Below are positions 16,168 through 23,841 of a stretch of 62,777 nt of DNA, piece after piece. The DNA is from Candidatus Scatonaster coprocaballi (GTDB lineage: Bacteria > Bacillota > Clostridia > Saccharofermentanales > Saccharofermentanaceae): assembly GCA_018064475.1 (NCBI GenBank), contig JAGHVD010000035.1, forward strand, positions 1 through 62,777, read 5' to 3'. Position numbers and translations under genes: made by a program. Position 1 is the stretch's first letter. The number at the start of each line of letters is the position of its first letter. Under the pieces are notes generated by a model, which did not search any database, had not been told where the DNA came from, and worked only from the letters and a program-made list of their open reading frames with translations.

Positions 16168-17930
16168 ATATCGTAATAAATGGTAAGAATTTCGAGGTCC
16201 CTTCCGACATTTCGATTCTGGAAGCAGCCCAGATGGCCAAGGTGGAAATCCCCCATCTTTGCTATCTGAAAGATATTAATGAGATTGGTGCATGCCGTCT
16301 CTGTTGTGTAGAAGTGGAGGGTGAAGACCGACTGATCCCCGCTTGTGAGAACAAAGTGAAAGAAGGTATGGTCATTACGACCAACAGTGCGAAGGTCAAG
16401 AATGCCGTGCGCATGAATCTGGAACTGATCCTCAGTCAGCATCAGGGTCAGTGCACCAGTTGTGCAAGAAGTGGCAATTGCCAGCTTCAGAATCTGGCCG
16501 ATGAGTATCACCTCGCTTGTGATCGTTACCCGAAGGCGAATGATGTTGTAGAGAAGTGGAATGCGAATTTCCCAATCATCCGTGATGCCAAGAAGTGCAT
16601 CCAGTGTATGCGCTGCGTAGCGGTCTGCGATAAGGTGCAGGGTCTCCATGTCTGGGATCTGATCAATCAGGGCAGTGCTTCGCACATCGGCGTGTCCGGC
16701 AATCGTACCATCGAAGCGGCAGACTGCTCGGCTTGTGGCCAGTGTATCACGCACTGCCCGGTCGGTGCGCTGACAGAACGTAATGATACGGAGAAGGTCA
16801 GACGTGCACTTGCTGACCCGGAAACCGTGACAGTTGTGCAGATTGCGCCAGCGATCCGCTCTGCTTATGCTGAACTTCTCGGCATTGATCCGAAAGAAGC
16901 GACGGTCGCCAGACTGGCAGGAGTCCTCAAGAAAATGGGCTTTGACTATGTATTTGATACCTGCTTTACTGCAGATCTGACCATTATGGAAGAAGGAAGC
17001 GAGCTACTCCGCCGCCTGAAGGCCGGTGATCTCAAGAAGTATCCGATGTTCACCAGTTGCTGCCCAGGATGGATCCGCTTCATCAAGAGCCAGTATCCGG
17101 AACTTCTTCCACAGTTATCCACGGCAAAAAGTCCGCAACAGATGTTCGGCGCATTAATTAAGTCGTATTTTGCAGAGAAGATGGGCGTAGATGCGAAGAA
17201 GATCTTTAGCGTATCAATCATGCCATGCACGGCCAAGAAAGCAGAAGCTGAACTCCCGGAACTGGCCGATGAGCAGGGCGTGCCGGATGTGGATGTTGTG
17301 CTGACAACAAGAGAGATCATGAATCTGTTCCAGGAAGAACGTGTTGATCTTCGTGATGTCGAGGAAGTGCCATTTGATACACTGTTCGGTGATTATACCG
17401 GCGCAGGTGTCATCTTCGGAACGACCGGCGGTGTTATGGAAGCAGCGCTTCGTTCTGCATACTTCCTAGTGACCGGCAAGAACCCGGATGCCGATGCATT
17501 CTCCAACATTCGTGCGGTTGATTTTACCGATGCAGGTGTATCCTATTCCAACCAAGACGCAAGTCAGGCGAATTGGCGCGAGGCGACATTCGATCTGGCA
17601 GGTAGCCCAATCCGTATTGCTGTAACGAGTGGTTTGGTCAACACACGCAAGTTGATCGAGGCGATCCTGGCCGGAGAAGTTGCTTATGATTTCGTCGAGA
17701 TCATGGCTTGCCCAGGTGGATGCGCAGGCGGCGGTGGACAGCCGATCCATGCGGATGACCTTGAGCGCGGCATGCTTCGTGGTCAGGTACTTCGTGACAT
17801 TGATGCCGCAAGCGCAGTGCGTTTCTCACATGAGAATAAGGATGTGCAGAAGCTATATCAGGACTGGCTCGGCGAACCCGGCAGCCACTTGGCCGAGAAG
17901 TATCTGCATGTTGAACATGTAGTGTCATGA
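16161..17930 (+). CDS. hydA: [FeFe] hydrogenase catalytic subunit
   Basis: The protein has 589 residues. The N-terminal [2Fe-2S] domain has cysteines in HLCYLKDINEIGACRLCCVE. The His-Cys3 [4Fe-4S] motif follows (HQGQCTSCARSGNCQL), then two ferredoxin clusters (CIQCMRCVAVC, CSACGQCITHCP). All three H-cluster signatures are intact: TSCCPGW near residue 298, MPCTAKKAEAE near 353, MACPGGCAGGGGQP near 515. The intact first signature, including the adjacent Cys used for proton transfer, predicts an active group A enzyme. With the GltD-like partner it fits the glutamate-synthase-linked group (A2 in HydDB terms). No maturases are in the window. Confidence 0.93.
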   Translation: MVNIVINGKNFEVPSDISILEAAQMAKVEIPHLCYLKDINEIGACRLCCVEVEGEDRLIPACENKVKEGMVITTNSAKVKNAVRMNLELILSQHQGQCTSCARSGNCQLQNLADEYHLACDRYPKANDVVEKWNANFPIIRDAKKCIQCMRCVAVCDKVQGLHVWDLINQGSASHIGVSGNRTIEAADCSACGQCITHCPVGALTERNDTEKVRRALADPETVTVVQIAPAIRSAYAELLGIDPKEATVARLAGVLKKMGFDYVFDTCFTADLTIMEEGSELLRRLKAGDLKKYPMFTSCCPGWIRFIKSQYPELLPQLSTAKSPQQMFGALIKSYFAEKMGVDAKKIFSVSIMPCTAKKAEAELPELADEQGVPDVDVVLTTREIMNLFQEERVDLRDVEEVPFDTLFGDYTGAGVIFGTTGGVMEAALRSAYFLVTGKNPDADAFSNIRAVDFTDAGVSYSNQDASQANWREATFDLAGSPIRIAVTSGLVNTRKLIEAILAGEVAYDFVEIMACPGGCAGGGGQPIHADDLERGMLRGQVLRDIDAASAVRFSHENKDVQKLYQDWLGEPGSHLAEKYLHVEHVVS

Positions 17931-17958
17931 ACTGAATCAGATATTTGAAAAGAAGAAA

Positions 17959-18005
17959 TTGCCATCGTTTGCGGTGATCATCACCCAGACGGTGGCAACT
18001 TTATT
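17959..18005 (+). terminator. Hairpin terminator after the hydrogenase operon
   Basis: TTGCCATCGT at 17959-17968 pairs with ACGGTGGCAA ending at 17998, with an inner palindrome GGTGATCATCACC. The following tract (CTTTATT) is only moderately T-rich. Confidence 0.6.
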
Positions 18006-18096
18006 GGACTTATATTATTTCTGCTCAATCCTTGAGGCATGCTCCTATTTTGAATTTTTGTCGTGAATAGAATTAGGCTAGGCTAATCGAAGATGG

Positions 18097-18124
18097 TTGA
18101 TTCCCATTGATTAACATGTAAAAT
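18097..18124 (+). promoter_or_regulatory. Promoter candidate of the first LppM-like gene
   Basis: TTGATT at 18097-18102, a 16-base spacer and TAAAAT at 18119-18124 precede the gene start by about 48 bases. Confidence 0.45.
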
Positions 18125-18171
18125 CGATATAGGTGCTTAAATGTATCAAGAAAAGAAGAGGAGAAGAAGAA

Positions 18172-19179
18172 ATGGAGAGAAAAACGAATCACCGTAAGTG
18201 GGTGAAACTGTCGATGATCATGATGATCGTTACGATGATCCTCAGTTTCACTGGTTGCATTCGCTACAAGACAACGGCTGAAATTCATAAGGATGGAACG
18301 GTTGACTTGGAGATTCTGTATGCGACGTTGGAATCGGCACAAGGTGGATCTGCCGATATCTTGGATGTGGAGAAAATCAAATCTATGAGCAACCTGGACT
18401 GGTCCGTGGAAGCGTACGAGGATACGACCGATGATGGTTATTGCTATCGCGGCTATACCTTGACCAAGGCAAACATCAAACTGGAAGACCTTCAGAGTGA
18501 ACTTCGAGAGACGGATCTTGGATTTGATAATTTTACCTTAGTTCAGGAAGATGATTTGTACATCATCAATTGGGATGCTTCTGAACAGAAAGATAGTGCG
18601 GAGAAGTCAGGCGGTTCTCTAGATTCCGTAGATGGATATATGAAGTTCGTCCTGAAAGTACCAGGTGCAATTGAAACGAACAATGCAACCTCAAGAAACG
18701 GAAAGACTTTGGAGTGGGACCTTCTCGAAACACCATCGCCATTCTGTAAATTCAAGTTAACAGGTGGCGGATTCCCAATCTGGGCAATCATTGTAATCGG
18801 CGTCGTGGTGGTAGGCGGAATCGTTGCTTTGATCATCGTGTTGAGAAATAAGAAAAAGAATGCATATATTCCAACTTATCGCACGCAGTCGGAACTGGAG
18901 GCTATGAATATCCAGTCGCCATCGAATTTGAATGAGCAGATGCCACCGGAAAAACCAGTTTCGCCGTTTGCATCGCCGATTGTTCCAGATTTCTCGAAAC
19001 ATGAACCGGAACGGACACCTGATTACTTCACAAGTGCACCAGCACGTGAGATTCCAGAGGAGACAACGCATTCTTTCGATAACGACATTCTCAAGCCTGA
19101 AGTAAAATTGCCGATATGGGCGAAGCCGCTTTCGGAAGAGCAACGAGAAGCGTTGAATGACGATGAGCCTGAAATCTAG
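18172..19179 (+). CDS. LppM-like lipoprotein, paralogue 1 of 4
   Basis: The protein has 335 residues. An N-terminal signal ends in lipobox LSFTGC, followed by the family signature CIRYKTTAEIHKDGTVDLEI and LYATLES. The extracellular domain runs to about residue 190 (DLYIINWDAS, EWDLLETPSPFCKFKL). A membrane helix follows (FPIWAIIVIGVVVVGGIVAL), then a basic stop-transfer segment and a Pro/Glu-rich cytoplasmic tail of about 110 residues. A lipid anchor plus a second helix with an internal tail is also the plan of mycobacterial LppM (DUF3153-like). The function is unknown. The ATG at 18172 has SD GGAGAAGAAG. Confidence 0.75.
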   Translation: MERKTNHRKWVKLSMIMMIVTMILSFTGCIRYKTTAEIHKDGTVDLEILYATLESAQGGSADILDVEKIKSMSNLDWSVEAYEDTTDDGYCYRGYTLTKANIKLEDLQSELRETDLGFDNFTLVQEDDLYIINWDASEQKDSAEKSGGSLDSVDGYMKFVLKVPGAIETNNATSRNGKTLEWDLLETPSPFCKFKLTGGGFPIWAIIVIGVVVVGGIVALIIVLRNKKKNAYIPTYRTQSELEAMNIQSPSNLNEQMPPEKPVSPFASPIVPDFSKHEPERTPDYFTSAPAREIPEETTHSFDNDILKPEVKLPIWAKPLSEEQREALNDDEPEI

Positions 19180-19210
19180 TGATTTTGGTGATTTTCACGA
19201 AGCGAAATAG

Positions 19211-19239
19211 TTGCCTTTTCTCACGGCGTTCGATACAAT
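19211..19239 (+). promoter_or_regulatory. Promoter of the second LppM-like gene
   Basis: TTGCCT at 19211-19216, 17 bases, TACAAT at 19234-19239. The second paralogue therefore appears to have its own promoter. Confidence 0.6.
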
Positions 19240-19289
19240 GTAAATGTTATTTGAAACCTGATAACACATATATTTAGGAGGATTAAAGT

Positions 19290-20273
19290 ATGGCAAGCAA
19301 GATTTGGAAGAAATTGTCTGCAATCTCTTTGATTGGCGCAATTGTTCTTTGCTTCAGCGGATGTATTCGTTACAATGCTTCTGCTACGTTCTATAAGGAC
19401 GGAGACGACAGAAAGGTTGATATCAAGATCCTGTATGCGACAGTAGATATGTCTCAGTATGGCGATGGCGAAGGTGAAGTTACCACCGATGACGACGAGT
19501 TGGAAGGCGTCGAGGATCTCGGTTGGGAAGTTGAAGAGTACGACGGCGAGAAGGACGATGACCAGACATACATCGGTTGCACAATTTCCAAAGAAGGTAT
19601 CGATGTTGAGGATCTGGAAGATGAGTTGAAAGCACTCAATGAGTTTGACCTTGGCTTTGAAAAGTTCACTTTTGAAATTGATGATGACGATCTGTGCATT
19701 ATCGACTGGGATGTTTCCAGCAATTCAGATGAAGCTACTAACTCGGGTGTAAGTTCTGAAGCTTTGGCACAGTACGGTGGATACATGAAGTTCGTTCTCG
19801 AATTGCCGGATGGATGTGAGGATGAGAACTCTACGGACTCCAAAGGAAATACATTTGAGTGGGATTTCTTCCAGATGGAGGAGCCAATTCATGCTGAATT
19901 CTATGTAAATGGTAGCGTCAGCAAGGGCGGCTTCCCGACATGGATCATCTTCGTAATCATTGGTGCTGTAGTCGTTATTGCAGCAGTAGTGGTTGTTCTT
20001 CTCCTTCTCAAGAAGAAGAAGGGTGGCAACGGTGGCGATCCGGTTGCTGTTCAGCCGAACTACGCTTCTACTTTCAATCAGGTAGTACCGCAGGCTCCAG
20101 CTGCTCCAGCTCCGTTTGCACCGCAGGCTCCTGCTCAGGATGCAGGCTTCCCGCAGGCTCCAGTAGCTCCGGTAGCTCCAGCAGCCCCGGTTGCTCCAGT
20201 TGCTCCAGTTGCTCCGGAAACTCCGGCTTTCCCGGACCCAACAGCTCCACAGGATCCTAACGCAGGACTCTGA
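19290..20273 (+). CDS. LppM-like lipoprotein, paralogue 2 of 4
   Basis: This 327-residue protein has the same plan as its neighbour: lipobox CFSGC followed by IRYNASATFYKDGD, an acidic external domain (EDLGWEVEEYDGEKDD, LCIIDWDVSSNSDE), a membrane helix (WIIFVIIGAVVVIAAVVVV) and a KKKK stop-transfer. The cytoplasmic tail is a low-complexity Pro-Ala-Val repeat (VAPVAPAAPVAPVAPVAP). SD AGGAGG is present. The external domain is unusually acidic even for this family. Confidence 0.75.
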   Translation: MASKIWKKLSAISLIGAIVLCFSGCIRYNASATFYKDGDDRKVDIKILYATVDMSQYGDGEGEVTTDDDELEGVEDLGWEVEEYDGEKDDDQTYIGCTISKEGIDVEDLEDELKALNEFDLGFEKFTFEIDDDDLCIIDWDVSSNSDEATNSGVSSEALAQYGGYMKFVLELPDGCEDENSTDSKGNTFEWDFFQMEEPIHAEFYVNGSVSKGGFPTWIIFVIIGAVVVIAAVVVVLLLLKKKKGGNGGDPVAVQPNYASTFNQVVPQAPAAPAPFAPQAPAQDAGFPQAPVAPVAPAAPVAPVAPVAPETPAFPDPTAPQDPNAGL

Positions 20274-20291
20274 TTCTTCGGAACGGATCTG

Positions 20292-20363
20292 TGACACCTT
20301 AGGTGTCATTCAGATAAAGAAGTAAAGAACGGCGACAGAGAGAAATCTCAGTCGCCGTTTTTG
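20292..20363 (+). terminator. Tandem hairpins with terminator after paralogue 2
   Basis: A perfect palindrome TGACACCTTAGGTGTCA lies at 20292-20308. A second stem, ACGGCGAC (20329-20336) with GTCGCCGT (20351-20358), is followed by TTTTG and is the likely terminator. Confidence 0.75.
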
Positions 20364-20453
20364 TATGGATGAATATGTGTCTACTACGGAATTAGCGTGC
20401 TTTATCCAGAGGATGCACATGAATGGTCCGTCCTATTACTAGGAAAGGTTCAC

Positions 20454-20482
20454 TTGTTATTTATAGTGGCTGACAGTAAAAT
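20454..20482 (+). promoter_or_regulatory. Promoter of the third LppM-like gene
   Basis: TTGTTA at 20454-20459, 17 bases, TAAAAT at 20477-20482, about 44 bases before the start codon. Confidence 0.55.
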
Positions 20483-20525
20483 TAATATTAGTATTCCATC
20501 AAATACGCGGCTTGGAGGAAATGAC

Positions 20526-21572
20526 ATGGAGAAAATGAAACATCTACGAATTTGGAAGAGAATGACTGCCATCGTACTTGTGATTGCAATGGCTGCGGCG
20601 CTCTGCGGGTGCGTGCGTTATCGTGCAATCGGCACGGTTCATGAAGATGGAACGATTACATTTTATGTCCTATATGCGACGCTGGGTGGATACATGCTTG
20701 ACGGATCCGGTGATGCGGAATTGAGCGATGAGAAACGAGCGGAACTGGAGAAAGCGGGCTGGAGTATTCAGCCATACAAGGGTGAACCTTCAGATGAAGA
20801 AGAGTACACAGGTTATGTCATCTCCAAGAGCGATATTCCGCTGGAAAAACTTCACGATGAAGTGGGTTCGCTGGAGTTTGGCTCGCAGTCCCTGGAGAAC
20901 TTGACGTGTACGAAGAAAGGTGACATCTATTCTATCGATTGGGATGTGGCCGAAATACAGGCAGGATTGGATGACCTTGGTCTGAACACGGGCGATATGT
21001 TCTCGATGGGTGGTTTTACCGAATTCGTAATTAAGCTACCCAATGAACCCGTGAAAGATAATGCTACCAGCCGACAAGGACTAGAGCTAAAGTGGGATAT
21101 CAATTCCATCAAAGAACCGATCCATGTAGAATTTGAATTAGAAGAAGTCGAAGAAACGACGACAGTCGCCAAGACGAAGAAAAGGAAGAAATCCGATGAT
21201 GATTCAAAGGGCGGTGTGCCGATGTGGTTGGCCATCGTGCTGATCAGCGTCGTAGCAGCCGGTGCAATCGCGGCAGTTGTGATTGTGATTGTTGTGAATA
21301 AGCGCAAGAAGGCTTCTTCTCCAGATGCGACACTGAATGCTCAAGTGATGCAGAACGGTATGCCGGCACAGACCTATGCGCCGCCGCAAATGCCTAGCCC
21401 GTATGCGCAGCAACCGATGCAGTCTCCGTATGCGCAACAGCCGATGCAGTCTCCGTATGCGCCACCGACTTCCACCCCAACATCTGTTCAGCCATCGACT
21501 TTCGGACTGCCACAGGTGGGCCAGGCTCCCAATGCTGGATTTGATAACAATCAGAATTCTCAGAACCAGTGA
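20526..21572 (+). CDS. LppM-like lipoprotein, paralogue 3 of 4
   Basis: The protein has 348 residues. Signal and lipobox AALCGC are followed by VRYRAIGTVHEDGTITFYVL, the external domain (GDIYSIDWDVAEIQAG, ELKWDINSIKEPIHVEFELE), a basic juxtamembrane patch, helix MWLAIVLISVVAAGAIAAVV, and a Gln/Pro/Tyr-rich tail with three near-identical units (SPYAQQPMQ type). The ATG at 20526 is chosen for SD GGAGGAA at 20514; the frame is open back to 20397 without an SD. Confidence 0.75.
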   Translation: MEKMKHLRIWKRMTAIVLVIAMAAALCGCVRYRAIGTVHEDGTITFYVLYATLGGYMLDGSGDAELSDEKRAELEKAGWSIQPYKGEPSDEEEYTGYVISKSDIPLEKLHDEVGSLEFGSQSLENLTCTKKGDIYSIDWDVAEIQAGLDDLGLNTGDMFSMGGFTEFVIKLPNEPVKDNATSRQGLELKWDINSIKEPIHVEFELEEVEETTTVAKTKKRKKSDDDSKGGVPMWLAIVLISVVAAGAIAAVVIVIVVNKRKKASSPDATLNAQVMQNGMPAQTYAPPQMPSPYAQQPMQSPYAQQPMQSPYAPPTSTPTSVQPSTFGLPQVGQAPNAGFDNNQNSQNQ

Positions 21573-21595
21573 CTGAAGTAAATTGAGGTGAATCA

Positions 21596-22570
21596 ATGAG
21601 AAATATCGTGAAAAGAAGCGTGGTACTGACCTTGATCTTGGCACTTGCGTGTAGCTTGTGCGGATGTCTCCGCCTGAAGATCGGTGCGGTCGTGAGCGAG
21701 GACGGAACAGTTGATGTATCGATTCTCTATGCGAGTGTAGCCGTAGATGATGAGGATACGACGACAACGAATCTTCTGACAGATGAGCAGAAGCAAGAAC
21801 TCGAGAGCCAAGGCTGGACCTGTGAGGACTATTTCGGGGAAGACGGTGATACGCAAGATTATTTCGGCTATTTGATCACGAAGAATGTTACGTTGGATAA
21901 TTGGAACGAGGAACTTTCCGGCGATTTGTTGCCGACTTCAGGTCTGAAATGTAGGCGTGAGGATGAGCTTTACATCATCGAGTGGGAGATCGAATCTTCT
22001 GAATCGGAAACCGATATGGACGGAGACACCTTAGAGATGTTTGGTGGTTACGCGCTTTTTGAACTTGAATTGCCACATGCGGCCATCGCGGAGAATGCGA
22101 CCTCGAAAGAGGGAAATAAGTATTCATGGTCACTGTTGAACATGAAGGAATCATTGTATGTGTCATTTACACTTGATGGTTCTGTTCCACAGGGAATCGT
22201 CATTGATCCTACCACCCCTTCGTCAATTGATCCGGCCGGAGATACAACGGTTCCTGCCACGGAGTCCACGACTGACGAGACCACAGTGGAGACGACTGAA
22301 GTAACCAGGGAAATGACTACCGAGGCAACGGTTGAAACGACCACGCAAACTTCGACGATTACAAGCGAAGAGACGAAACCAGATGAGGTGGAAGAACCTT
22401 CTGAAACGACGAAGAAGAACAAAGAAAGTAAATCGAGTACGAAGAGTAAAGAAAAATCCGAGTCACCGAAGACTTTTCCCCTTGGTGCGCTACTGGGTAT
22501 TCTTGGTGGTATTATTGTAGTGGCAGGAGTAGTGATACTCATTGTGACACTGAAAGGGAAGAAGAATTGA
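21596..22570 (+). CDS. LppM-like lipoprotein, paralogue 4 of 4
   Basis: The protein has 324 residues. Lipobox CSLCGC is followed by LRLKIGAVVSEDGTVDVSIL and YASVAV, and the external domain contains ELYIIEWEIESSESE and YSWSLLNMKESLYVSFTLDG. Unlike the others, it has a Thr/Glu-rich stalk (TTDETTVETTEVTREM type) and a charged linker before the C-terminal helix (LGILGGIIVVAGVVILIVTL), and almost no cytoplasmic tail. It starts 23 bases after paralogue 3, without a promoter of its own, and its stop overlaps the DUF3737 gene. Confidence 0.72.
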   Translation: MRNIVKRSVVLTLILALACSLCGCLRLKIGAVVSEDGTVDVSILYASVAVDDEDTTTTNLLTDEQKQELESQGWTCEDYFGEDGDTQDYFGYLITKNVTLDNWNEELSGDLLPTSGLKCRREDELYIIEWEIESSESETDMDGDTLEMFGGYALFELELPHAAIAENATSKEGNKYSWSLLNMKESLYVSFTLDGSVPQGIVIDPTTPSSIDPAGDTTVPATESTTDETTVETTEVTREMTTEATVETTTQTSTITSEETKPDEVEEPSETTKKNKESKSSTKSKEKSESPKTFPLGALLGILGGIIVVAGVVILIVTLKGKKN

Positions 22571-23436
22571 CCGATATGGGAGTTGAAGCTCGGAAGAGAA
22601 TCGAGAATGCTTGTTTTGATCAGGAACGTGCGCTCTACCATGCGCAGCATGCGGATGTGGTGAACTGCGTGTTTGCAGGACCGGCGGATGGCGAATCGGT
22701 CTTAAAAGAAGCATCTGACATTCATATTTCGAACTGCCGATTCTCTTTGCGTTATCCCCTGTGGCACATGGATGGCTTTGAGATGACGGCGTCTTCCATG
22801 GACGAGGCGACACGTGCGCCGATCTGGTATGCGCGAAATGGTCTGATTTCCGATAGCACGATCCATGGGGTGAAAGCAGTTCGCGAGTGCGACCATATCA
22901 CGATCCGTAATAGTCGTGTCTCTTCACAGGAATTTGGTTGGAAGTCCAGCGGCATAGCATTAGAGAACGTTCAAATCGAATCAGAGTATATCTTCTTGGA
23001 TGGACGCGAGATCCAGCTGAAAGATGTAAAGATGAAGGGGAAATACTCCTTCCAGTATATTGATGGACTGGTCATTGAAGATTCCGTGCTGGATACGAAG
23101 GATGCTTTCTGGCACAGTAAGAATGTGGTCGTGAAGAACAGCGTCATCAAAGGCGAGTACCTCGCCTGGTTCTCGGAGAATGTGACGTTGATCAACTGTA
23201 AGATCTCCGGCACACAGCCGTTCTGCTACTGCAAAGGGTTGCAGTTGATCGACTGCACGATGGAAGGGTGTGACCTGGCTTTCGAGTATTCAGAGGTGAA
23301 GGCTACGATTCAGGGAAAGATCGATTCGGTGAAGAACCCGAAATTCGGTACGATCACTTGTGATGAAGTTGGCGAAATCATCATGGAAGACAGCGTGATG
23401 CCGTGTGAAGGACGAGTCGTGATTCGCGGGAAGTAG
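22567..23436 (+). CDS. DUF3737 family protein, right-handed beta-helix
   Basis: The protein has 289 residues. About ten imperfect 20-25-residue rungs are visible (for example ITIRNSRVSS, LKDVKMKGKY, VVVKNSVIKG, VTLINCKISG). They are rich in V/I and D/N and end in Cys-containing turns, as in pectin-lyase-like helices. The family has no assigned activity. There is no signal peptide, so it is cytosolic. The start is uncertain: TTG at 22567 overlaps the upstream stop and is best placed for GGGAAG, while ATG at 22576 is the alternative. Confidence 0.8.
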   Translation: MTDMGVEARKRIENACFDQERALYHAQHADVVNCVFAGPADGESVLKEASDIHISNCRFSLRYPLWHMDGFEMTASSMDEATRAPIWYARNGLISDSTIHGVKAVRECDHITIRNSRVSSQEFGWKSSGIALENVQIESEYIFLDGREIQLKDVKMKGKYSFQYIDGLVIEDSVLDTKDAFWHSKNVVVKNSVIKGEYLAWFSENVTLINCKISGTQPFCYCKGLQLIDCTMEGCDLAFEYSEVKATIQGKIDSVKNPKFGTITCDEVGEIIMEDSVMPCEGRVVIRGK

Positions 23437-23508
23437 CGGATCCAAGTGCTTCTACCAGATAGACAGGACGACGCCTACAAGGAATGGTAGACTGGAAGTA
23501 TAAAAGCC

Positions 23509-23537
23509 TTGCCAAGTAAATCGGTAGGTGATACTAT
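23509..23537 (+). promoter_or_regulatory. Promoter of the ABC-F leader
   Basis: TTGCCA at 23509-23514, 17 bases, TACTAT at 23532-23537, each one mismatch from consensus. A start near 23544 gives a leader RNA of about 300 bases. Confidence 0.6.
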
Positions 23538-23647
23538 CAAAATAGTGATGGAAATACCATCCAATCATGGAAGAAAGCGCGCCGATGGCGTTTGGGTAGA
23601 CCAATGAGAAAGTAATGATTGTCGAGAGAATACACAGAGTTTAGATT

Positions 23648-23815
23648 AAGACCTGACAGATGGGTCTTCTTGTGTGTGCTTGCGACGGATCATTGCATGA
23701 GACTTTCCATGATGACAACAGATGAGCGGATCTAGAAGAATCTGGCCGGCATCAGAAATTTGGAAATAAGTTGATCTGCAGGTCTGTGCTCGCCACGCAA
23801 GCGCAGACTTTTGTT
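23648..23815 (+). promoter_or_regulatory. Putative transcription attenuator of the ABC-F gene
   Basis: An intrinsic terminator (GTCTGTGC 23782-23789, GCGCAGAC 23801-23808, then TTTTGTTTT) lies just before the ABC-F start. Its 5' arm can instead pair upstream: AGACCTGACAGAT (23649-23661) matches ATCTGCAGGTCT (23774-23785) with one bulged A. A third hairpin, AAGACC 23648-23653 with GGTCTT 23663-23668, would free the terminator. Short ORFs in the leader (23697-23735, MRLSMMTTDERI; 23548-23607) could let stalled ribosomes control the switch, as known for other antibiotic-resistance ABC-F genes. Confidence 0.6.
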
Positions 23816-23841
23816 TTGTCGGGCAGAAAGAGGCAGACGAT

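Noticed and set aside
19940-20260. Ser/Cys-rich plus-strand frame inside the second LppM-like gene
   Set aside because: It is a frame shadow of the Pro-Ala-Val repeat and has no SD.
23619-23647. TTGTCG - 17 bases - TAGATT as promoter for the ABC-F gene
   Set aside because: Transcription would begin near 23654 and remove half of the proposed antiterminator. The promoter at 23509-23537 is closer to consensus and includes the whole leader.
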